Assembly (NCBI GenBank): GCA_016987375.1
Contig: PJRA01000274.1
Span: forward strand, 163,761 to 180,689
Direction of reading: 5' to 3'
Source of the DNA: Brachionus koreanus
Lineage: Eukaryota; Rotifera; Eurotatoria; Ploima; Brachionidae
DNA length: 16,929 nt
In this document: positions 9,273 through 16,929 of the stretch, one piece after another
How the letters are laid out: every line of letters starts with the position of its first letter
Numbering within the stretch: position 1 is the first letter of the stretch
Position numbers and translations under genes: made by a program
The notes under the pieces: model-generated
Databases searched by the model: none
What the model was told of the DNA's origin: nothing
Seen by the model: only the letters and a program-made list of their open reading frames with translations

Positions 9273-10831
9273 CTAATTGATAGCCAAAAAATGCATGAAG
9301 TCAGACTTGTTTTCAATAGGCTTACGAGTTGGTCTACCCAAATTCTTTCTGTGACCTGGGTTACATTTAACCTCCATTAAAATTGGACCTTTCGAACTTT
9401 TAACACGTTTTATTCCATTTTTAATCTCTTCTTCAGAATAAACTGTAAATGCATCTTTATAACCACATCCAAGCGCTATTTTGGCAAATGAAAAACTTTC
9501 ACTATCAGCATCAGTAGGTTGACCTCCAACTGAGTCATGAGCTCCATTATTGAAAATAATATGCTTAAAATTTTCTGTACCACTTTGTCCAATTGTAGCC
9601 ATGGTGCCCATGTGCATCAATACTGATCCATCTCCATCAAGACAAAAAACCTAAGATAAATTAATATTAATCCTTTTTAAAAACAATTTAATTAAATTTT
9701 TACTTCTCTTTTGCCTTTTTTCATAGCGATTCCCAGAGCTATAGCTGAAGAATGACCCATACTACCAACAGTTAAAAAATCTTTTTCATGACCTTGCTTT
9801 TTGATTTCTCTATATTCAAACAATTCACGAGATAACATTCCAGTCGTTCCAACAACAATATCACGTTCTGAAAGCTCATCTATAATTAGTTTTAATGCAT
9901 CCTCTCTGTTAAATTTACTAAAAAATATGATAAAATAAATCTTAAATAAAAATTCAATATAATTACTATTTTGGCGGAGATTTCTGAAATTTAAATGGTA
10001 AAAACGTTTGTCTACGGACCAAAAGGCAATAGGGACCTTTGGCATTCTTCATATACTGCTTGGCAGTGAGTAAAGCCTGCTCTGCACCTTCTTGATAGTC
10101 TGGTAGAGTTTGAAACGGTATTCCAAGAGCTGCTAAAATTCCAGGAGTCGATTGACCTTGTACTCTATGCTGAGGCTCATCTCTTTTGCCAGGCTCGCCA
10201 CGCCACCCTATTAGAAGTAACATAGGAATGCTGTAAACTGCTGGCACAGCCAAAGACATAACCGGGTTCACAATATTGCCCAAACCCGAATTTTGTAAGT
10301 AAACCATTGGATTTTTGCCTGTCGCTAAGTGATAGCCAGCAGCCATTGCTATTGCAGCACCTTCATTTGAAGTAATTACATGTTTTTCACTCTTTACATG
10401 AGTTGAAATGTAAGCACAAAAATCTAAAATTTCTCCTAATTCAAAATCAATTAAAAAAAAATTTTTTTTCACCTTTTAGCAGTGAATCAGGCACCCCGCA
10501 AAAAAAATCAATTTCACTAATAGACTGAACTGATTTAAAAAATTCTGCAGGATCCAAAAAGTCTCTAATCAATTCTGTCATATCTTGAACCTCTTCATTT
10601 CTCTTTTTTTGCTCTTGGATTTGCTTTTGAATATTTTTCATTTAAATAATCAAAATATATAAAGAAAATTACTTCTTCGACAGTTAAAGTGAATTTTTCA
10701 TTTTCTAATCTAAAGCAACGTTTTTGCTGAATTGTTAGCACTTGAGGAGACAATTTCATCAGTTGTGAAGAATTTTTGTCCAAAATTTTACTCAAATTTA
10801 AAATATTTTTGATGATAAAATATTTATTCAT
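9273..10831 (-). CDS. Phosphonopyruvate decarboxylase (ThDP-dependent)
   Basis: It converts 3-phosphonopyruvate to phosphonoacetaldehyde and CO2, the step that pulls phosphonate (C-P bond) synthesis forward after PEP mutase. Predicted exons are 10831-10673, 10623-10473, 10423-9967, 9917-9704 and 9650-9273; introns are 49, 49, 49 and 53 bp with all phases matching; 452 aa. The N-terminal ThDP domain has CGVPDSLLKDFCAY (95-108) and ThDP-activating Glu124 in SNEGAAIAMAAGYH, then QNSGLGN and LLLIGWRG. The C-terminal domain has GDGS (333-336) and NNGAHDSVGGQPT (361 onward), together the ThDP/Mg motif and a signature I associate with this enzyme rather than other ThDP decarboxylases. The first 53 residues (exon 1) have no counterpart in bacterial enzymes. 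They begin MNKYFIIKNILNLSKIL, basic and amphipathic, perhaps a mitochondrial leader. Sulfopyruvate decarboxylase is the main alternative. Introns show it is a resident eukaryotic gene. Confidence 0.87.
10624..10672 (-). other. Decarboxylase intron 1, carrying an in-frame ATG
   Basis: The intron runs GTAATT...CAAAAG, 49 bp, phase 0. It contains ATG at 10641-10639, which reads MKNIQK straight into exon 2 in frame. If translation began here, from a retained intron or an internal promoter, it would give a 405-aa protein without the 53-residue leader. If the upstream ATG were used with the intron retained, the frame would stop early. Confidence 0.6.
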
Positions 10832-11607
10832 TTTATTTAATTAGAAAAAATAAAATCTTAAAATGTGAAAAATAAAAAATTTAATTGCTTGTGTTTCCAA
10901 TTATGTTTGTTCTTATCTTTAGTTTAAAAGTGATAATACGAGAATTAAAGCCTAACAAAATATTTAACAAGAACAAGATATTTAAAATATTTGTGGCTTA
11001 TGTGGCTTATAAATTTTAAATTAACCTTGTTTTTTTAAAATAAAATATTTTTTAAAGCGAATGGTACTCAAGTCTAAATTTTAAAAAACTTTTCATCACT
11101 AAACATTAATTATCCAAGCATTTCTTAATCTTGATAGTTGATGCGTAAAGTTAAATTATCCCTAAGCTCTTCTTTACATTTAAAATATTTGTAAGGGAGT
11201 CATACTTTAAAATTTTATAATAACTTATGACAAGTAGGTAGATCATGTATATTTCGACAATAAAAAAAATTCAAAATAAAAAAACTTTATTTTTTTGTTA
11301 AATTATTCATGGAAACTTATGTTGCATTCTCTTCCTGTAAAAATTAAGGCTTTAAATAATAATTTTTTATTTTTTCTTTCTAAAGAAAAAGTCAAAAATA
11401 TTTATAATATTTTTTGATTGTAAACGTGTAAATTCTACGAAAAAAATTCCACTAAAAACTAAATAACTAATTTTATTTTAAAATTTTGAGTACAATAAAT
11501 AACAAAATTATAATTTTTTAATTTGGCATGCATGCACAAGCAGTAAGTAGATCGATTGAAAAATCAAGGTTTAAACGTCCAAAAGAATGTCTTTTCAATT
11601 TATGTAT
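10832..11607. other. Intergenic DNA between decarboxylase and PLPBP genes
   Basis: About 780 bp of AT-rich sequence, with no gene recognised. It includes the PLPBP 3' UTR: AATAAA on the minus strand at 11477-11472 lies about 130 bases after the stop. A perfect 10-bp palindrome GCATGCATGC lies near 11526-11535 in that UTR. Confidence 0.55.
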
Positions 11608-13816
11608 TTAACGACTTCCAAATATCAAACTGCCAACGCGCACATTTGAACTTCCCATTTTAACCTTGCGAAATAAATTTTTTATTAAAAATTTTGTCAT
11701 TGTTGAGAATATAATTTTTGATATTATCCTTATGTTTTCTTTAAAATTTTACTTAAATATTATTTAATTGAATAAAATATCGAGAATGGCTAATTTTTCT
11801 AAATGCGTAATTAAATCATATCTGAAGGTATAAAATTAATAATTTTTAAAGTAAATTGGTTAAATAGAAAAATAAATTTTTAAAGAAATTATTCGTGACA
11901 GAAGCTAACGAATCAACAAACTGAGTAATAATGAAAAATTGAAAATTTTAAACTTTAAATTATTGTAAAATTTATTTCAAGTATTCACAAGTGTTTATCT
12001 TACTTAATCAAAATAAATAAATATATGGAAAAATGAAAAAGAAGAATAATTATAAATTTTTGAGTGTTGGTTACATTTAAAAAGAAATATTTACTAGATT
12101 ATTTTGGAACCCATAATAAACCTTTAAAATAAAGCATTTTTTTATTTAATCCTATTTTAAATTTTGATTCATTTATTTGCAAATAAATTTTTTCTCACAA
12201 GTTATTTTAGCAAAGTAAAATTTTAGATCAAATTTCATTTTTAAAAAATGATCAAAACATTTTAAATGCGCAATTAAATTTTAATGCACTTTATAAATTA
12301 AAATCCTTTTTTAAAAATCTAATAACTCAACTCAAGTGTGCAGTATACTTGAAAGTATAGGTCGTGGAAGTTTTTTAAACAGAAAAAAAAACGAGGTAAA
12401 GATAATTAGAATATCATAAAATAATAATTTTTTTTTAAATTAATGGTTATTTATTTTAAATTGAATAAATAAATTAGAACAGTTAAAATTTTTATAAATT
12501 CAATATTCCGTTTAAAATTTCTGAATATAAAATACCAAAAAAAAATACTAAAAGAAAAGGGAAAGAGTAAGAATTAGATCTAAATGTCTATCCATAACCA
12601 TTTATCCAAATAAGACATTTTGTCAATTTAAGACATTTGAACTGGGACAAAATAACTTTAATTACCATAAAGTACAACAAGTACATAAAGGAAAATGGTC
12701 GATTAAGCTATTAAATTTTATTGTTTATCCATGAACATATGAATGTGAAAATGATTTTTTTCAAAATAATAAATCTGACTTAAAAATTAAATTAAAAAAC
12801 TGGCATAGCTTGTACATACACTTAGAATATAAGAAATACGTAAGCAAAGAAACAGTAATGACATATGGAGAAGCGAGGAATAATTCACTTTAATCAAAAT
12901 TGAAATTAATGACCCTACGCTTCAAAAAGATCGAATAAGGAAAAAATTTAAAAATATAAAGTTAGTTTGATTTAAAATAGTTTATAAATTTACCGCTTGA
13001 TCAAAATCATGTGACATTCCCATACTTAATTCAATTGAATCTGTGTTCAAAGAAAATTTTTCAATTAGTCTTTTTTTACAATCGATTAAATTCTAAAAAT
13101 AAAAAATTTTGTAAAAAATTGAATCAAAATAACTAAGAAATACTTTGAAATCAATGTTTGTTTCCTCAGGATTAGTCGATTGTTCATACGAGCCAATTGT
13201 CATTAGGCCTAAAATATTCAAATTTCTACAGTTATTTTTTATGTGATGATAAACTTGTTCTAATTCCGAAGGAGCTACACCACTTTTTTCTTTGTCAAAA
13301 ATTAATTTTTATGATTAAAAATACAAAAAATATTGACTTACGTGGTTCATTACTTGTATTAATTTGTATCATTATATTCATGGATTTGTTAGATGGTTTT
13401 AAAGCATTATTAAGAATATCAGCCAGTTTTATAGAGTCAACGGTTTCTATTACATAAATGTTAGGAAGAGCTTAATAAAAAAATTAAAACAAAATGAATA
13501 TATTTTTTTTAATTTGATTATTTTTTTAACTTAAAACTTTTTTTGCTTTGTTGCTTTGAAGATGTCCAATAAAATGCCACTTTATGTCCGGACATGAATT
13601 CAAAATTTGTTCTGACTGGGATTTTTCTTCGAGTTCTTGGACATAATTTTCTCCAAAGTGTCTTTGACCAGCTTGGTAAGCAGCTATTATGTGATCGATC
13701 GACTTAAGCTTTGAAACGGCAACTAGTCGAACAGGTTTATCGGGATTTGATGAAGCTTTCTTAGATTCTTCTATTTTCCCCAAAACATTTTTTAAGTTAT
13801 CAGCAATATTTTCCAT
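11608..13816 (-). CDS. PLPBP: Pyridoxal phosphate homeostasis protein (YggS/PROSC family)
   Basis: This PLP-binding single-barrel protein has no known catalysis; it buffers and delivers vitamin B6 cofactor in cytosol or mitochondria. Predicted exons are 13816-13531, 13470-13342, 13289-13144, 13092-12994 and 11664-11608; introns are 60, 52, 51 and 1,329 bp; 238 aa. Lys36 in LVAVSKLK is the PLP Schiff-base lysine. [10 protein letters not shown] (53-62), [12 protein letters not shown] (79-90), [29 protein letters not shown] (208-217) and [12 protein letters not shown] are family signatures, the last two holding the cofactor phosphate. The 57-bp last exon ([18 protein letters not shown], stop) is too short to appear as an open frame. 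I found it by searching for the missing VRxGS motif. Its acceptor (CGCAAG) and phase 0 fit. The protein ends at FGSR, a few residues earlier than most homologues. Without this exon the frame stops after VNL. Confidence 0.9.
11665..12993 (-). other. Outsized PLPBP intron 4 (about 1.3 kb)
   Basis: It starts GTAAAT right after QA (exon 4) and ends CGCAAG before VKMG (exon 5). At 1,329 bp it is about 20 times longer than every other intron predicted here. The interior is AT-rich with no open frame of note. The motif AAGACATTT occurs twice near 12613-12640. No terminal inverted repeats were found by eye. It could have grown by insertion of an element now too decayed to see, or hold regulatory sequence. 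Confidence 0.7.
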
Positions 13817-14150
13817 TATTTCAAATCAAGATAAGATTTCAATAATTAGAGCCTTAAAACTAAGAATAAAAGTGAAAAAAATTATTGTAGATGTTTGAAT
13901 TAGCTAAAATTAGAAAATTTAATCAAAATTTGCTATAAAAAATGTTAATGCATATTCACTAACAATTTAAAAAAAAACTTTCCTTAAATTCGTCTAAAAA
14001 CTAATCTAAATTTAATTTCTTATTCGAGTTTCTATTGAAAAATTAATTTAAAATTTTGATAAAATTTGGAAAAAAAATTGTTGAATCAAAAATAAAAGTT
14101 TTTTTATAAAATTAACATTTTTTATTAAATTCACAAAAAACATTCAGATC
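13817..14150. other. Intergenic DNA between PLPBP and nucleoside transporter genes
   Basis: A 334-bp AT-rich gap, the shortest in the window. It includes the PLPBP 5' flank and the transporter's 3' UTR with a poly(A) signal. Nothing else was recognised. Confidence 0.6.
14121..14126 (-). terminator. Poly(A) signal of the nucleoside transporter gene
   Basis: AATAAA on the minus strand at 14126-14121 lies 24 bases after the TAA stop codon. Confidence 0.5.
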
Positions 14151-15857
14151 CTAAACTTGTTTTATTACAATTAATTCTAATATTTTAGTAAATTGTAGAC
14201 CAGACGCAACACCGATTGCAATGCTTAGTGCAGCAATCATAGAAACTGTGCCTTTGTATTCATCCTCAACCAAATTAGGAGTGTACATCATTAACAAACT
14301 AGTAAAATAGCCAAATAGAAGTGACGAAATTGAACAAATAATCCAATAAATGTAATCATTCGTAATTAAAATTGGAATTCTGTGAGGAAGTTCTGGTTTA
14401 AAATTTGAAATTGAAAAAAGAAGTAAAACTAAAGTTGCTCTTGCAACTACTGCAGTTGGTATCCACTTAGGACTCGGTTTTTGTATGAATCGAGGCATCA
14501 TATTTCCAAATAAAACAAGAAAATTAAATGTTAAAAAGACAACTACATCCAAATAAAACTCATCACTAATTACAAAATTTTCGCTATTCTTTTTAATTTG
14601 AATTTGAAAAACAGGAAAAATGCTGAGTGTACTAAAAAAATTGAGCCAAATACAGAACAAATAGAGACCTGTTCTTTTTATTAACTGTAAATATGGAATT
14701 GACTTTTGAGCACCACTTGATTCCAATAATAGCAGACGTTTTTTTTCTTCATCTAATTTTTTACAATATCTATAAAATTTCTAAATTTTTTTTTGGCTTT
14801 ACCAATGATTTACAATAAATTTTCGATAAATACTCACAGTTCTATGCATTAAAGCATATCCTATTAAAGCAGCTGCTACAACCACATAGGCCGAAAAGAA
14901 ATAATAAATAGCAGCATTTTTTAAACTGCTAGTGACTTGATAATAATTATGTTTAATAAAAGAGTTAAATTTTTTTCTTTATATTTTCAATACCTTTTTT
15001 TGAAATAATGCTGGCCAATGCTGTAAAACATCCAGCTAAATTCTAAAGTAAAAAATAAGAAATTTAGATATTGCTGAAATTTAAAATTTAAAAATTTTAC
15101 ATTCCCTAATATAATTGCATTTATGTACTCCTTAGGAAATATTGATGATAAATAAAAAACTGATGAATTCATTATTCCAGTTGAAATGAACATTATTACA
15201 ACTGTTACACAAACCTGATAAAAAAACAAAATAGGCCCTTTTATCAATTAAAAATTAAAATAAAAAAAATTAATCTTTTTAGAAATGGTTACATTTTGAT
15301 GAATCAACAAATGCTAGACCAATATGGTAAAGCAAAACAATTGAACAAATTATCAAAGTATAGGGAATACGGTTTTTTGGGTTGCTAAAAATTCTTATTC
15401 ACTCTAATGGTTTTAAATTTAATAAAATTTACCCTCCAAATGAAATAAACATGTTTATCAAATTCATGAGAACATTTGTAATTTGTCCCAAATTGCTTAT
15501 GTAGAACTCAAAATCTTTGACATAAGTGGAATTTTGATCCAAATTTGTAGTATTTAATTTATAATCAATAAAATACTAATTTTTCTTTTAGAATTTTTTA
15601 TTTTAATGTATTAAGTTAATTACTGATGTAGCTGTAATAAACACATTCCATGGAAGAAGGCATCCAATTCCGAAAAATATCATTATTATGTACACTAAGT
15701 TGAATTTGTCCGATATATGCTGGCTAAACAAGTTAATGCGATGATCCTTAGATCTATTGTTGTTCAGATCTTGGCATGACTGCGAATCCAATAAAGGCTG
15801 AGTGGAAATTGCGTCTATTGAGAAGGATCCTTCGTCTGAAGATTCATCAGTGCCCAT
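14151..15857 (-). CDS. Equilibrative nucleoside transporter (SLC29 family)
   Basis: A multi-pass membrane carrier of the ENT family, which moves nucleosides down their gradient. Predicted exons are 15857-15624, 15575-15433, 15384-15293, 15237-15101, 15042-14994, 14935-14838 and 14780-14151. Introns are 48, 48, 55, 58, 58 and 57 bp, all in phase; 460 aa, close to human ENT1. TM1 holds the PWN signature (GIGCLLPWNVFITATSYF, P69-W70-N71). The TM1-TM2 loop has two N-glycosylation sequons (N86, N93). SSKWPILFFY (codon W157 is split by an intron) and ILGNNLAG (TM5) match the family. A basic loop KFYRYCKKL (from 252) ends the first half. The C-terminal half retains WIPTAVVARATLVLLL. Oddly, the TM8 block FNxxDxxGR of other ENTs reads FNFLVLFGN here, with Val340 and Asn344 for the Asp and Arg. 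The N-terminus is 53 hydrophilic, acidic residues, longer than in ENT1. Substrate and membrane are uncertain. Confidence 0.9.
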
Positions 15858-16520
15858 TTTAAAAAAAAATTATCTATATTCTTTTCAAAATTGATAATTG
15901 TTAATTTTATAACATTTTATAAGAATTTATTTTTGAATTTTAATATGATAATTTCCGGCTTTATTTTAAAAACATTTTGAGATTAAATTCAAATCTATAT
16001 TAACATTCTAAAATAATTGGTTTTGTAAAATTTAGAATAATAGAGCAGAAAAAAATGTTAAAAATTTTTATTATTTTTTGATTAACTTTCTTTTAAAAGT
16101 CAAAAGTAAGTTCTGTAAATGCAGTTGCATTACTATCAAAAATTTTGTAAAAATATGCAAATTTAATAAATTTAGACAAATTTGGCTTTAGTGCATTTAG
16201 CATCGACTTTGTACTTCCTTAACAGACCCTGACTTTTGGTGCAACAAAGTATTTTGCAGTTTGTTGAACTTACAGAACTAATTAAAAGCCTTCAGTAAAA
16301 AAGTTATATCATTTTTAAGCATTAATTTTTGTTCTTTTTGTTCTTTTTTTTCTTTTGTACCAAATTTCACTAAACCATGTAATTTTAAATTTAAATATTT
16401 TATTTATCAATTATTTTATTTTATTATTGTTATAATTTTTTATTTGACAAATAGCTTATTTACGATTAATTTTTTTAATATAATTTTCTGATTGAAAATT
16501 TTAAGTAACTATAGAATAAT
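15858..16520. other. 5' flank of the nucleoside transporter gene, AT-rich
   Basis: No gene or RNA was recognised. It should contain the transporter promoter. A moderately less AT-rich patch at 16190-16290 shows no open frame of note. No TATA or initiator can be singled out in DNA of this composition. Confidence 0.55.
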
Positions 16521-16560
16521 AGTGGCGTAGCCAGGTTTTTTCAGATGGGGGCTCACTCCA
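16521..16560 (+). mobile_element. Fragment resembling an hAT-type transposon terminus
   Basis: The plus strand reads AGTGGCGTAGCCAGG, then a T run, then GATGGGGGCTCACTCC. This resembles the ends of many animal hAT elements, which start CAGTGGCG and continue into a G-rich run. Here the base before AGTGGCG is T, not C. No matching inverted end was found downstream to 16929 or upstream, so the element is either truncated or continues beyond the window. Confidence 0.4.
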
Positions 16561-16929
16561 AATTTTATTAGATAAAAGATAAATTTTTAAATGTTTTATT
16601 ATAAAACGATTAACTTTGATTTTAAAATTGGGGTGGATGAATCAACTCAAAGAATTAAAGAATTTGAAATTCTTAACTTTAAAGTTTAATTTCGGATCAG
16701 GAATATAATACAAGCAAGCTTGACTTATCTGACACTCGACTATGTTTTGCTACTCATGAATTTTTTTCTCGGCATCAAAATTTGGTTTTATATTTAATAT
16801 GCAGGGTATATAATTTAATTATATTTTATTTACTTTTATAAAATTTAATTTTATCACGCTGTAGGATACTCATGATCCTATCAAATCTTGTTCTACTATT
16901 TTAAGTTCAGATTAAAAAACTTAAAAGAT
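16561..16929. other. AT-rich DNA to the window edge, possible element interior
   Basis: No open frame or RNA gene was seen. If the hAT-like terminus at 16521 is real, this may be its internal sequence. Nothing here confirms that. Confidence 0.4.

Noticed and set aside
12900..12993. PLPBP C-terminus encoded directly after exon 4
   Set aside because: The frame stops after three codons, and nothing nearby encodes VRxGS. The matching exon is at 11664-11608.
13197..13457. 86-codon plus-strand open frame
   Set aside because: It is antisense to PLPBP exons 2 and 3, which have clear family motifs and matching splice phases.
1..16929. CRISPR array, bacterial operon, tRNA or rRNA
   Set aside because: None was seen by eye; the genes are spliced animal genes and no regular spacer repeats or tRNA arms were found.

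Overview
The window is AT-rich eukaryotic DNA. It carries five spliced protein genes, all on the minus strand. I rebuilt the exons from reading frame, GT...AG junctions and family alignment from memory; no transcript was available. Of 19 predicted introns, 18 are only 47-70 bp and one is about 1.3 kb. A DEG/ENaC sodium channel makes this an animal. Tiny introns, very high AT and decayed mariner-type DNA suggest a small invertebrate, most plausibly a monogonont rotifer such as Brachionus. That placement is inference.

Layout, left to right. 1-3550 is a gene-poor repeat graveyard. It has a decayed Tc1/mariner-type transposase (about 648-1365), a 994-bp element with 25-bp inverted ends and TA duplications (1807-2800) around a broken reading frame, and a GC-richer island holding a 49-codon open frame (2806-2952). 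3553-5338 is the DEG/ENaC channel (2 exons). 6980-8273 is ELAC1-type tRNase Z (5 exons, 363 aa). 9273-10831 is phosphonopyruvate decarboxylase (5 exons, 452 aa). 11608-13816 is the PLP homeostasis protein PLPBP/PROSC (5 exons, 238 aa), whose 57-bp last exon lies beyond the long intron. 14151-15857 is an SLC29 equilibrative nucleoside transporter (7 exons, 460 aa). Beyond it is AT-rich DNA with one hAT-like transposon terminus near 16521.

The genes do not form an obvious pathway. They cover ion conduction, tRNA 3' processing, C-P bond (phosphonate) metabolism, vitamin B6 homeostasis and nucleoside transport, and gaps of 0.3-1.6 kb argue for separate transcription units. The points most worth following are the animal phosphonopyruvate decarboxylase with a possible mitochondrial leader and an in-frame internal ATG inside intron 1; loss of the conserved Asp/Arg pair in the nucleoside transporter; the channel's missing pore-entrance Asp; the outsized PLPBP intron; and splice-acceptor-like sequence directly before two start codons.
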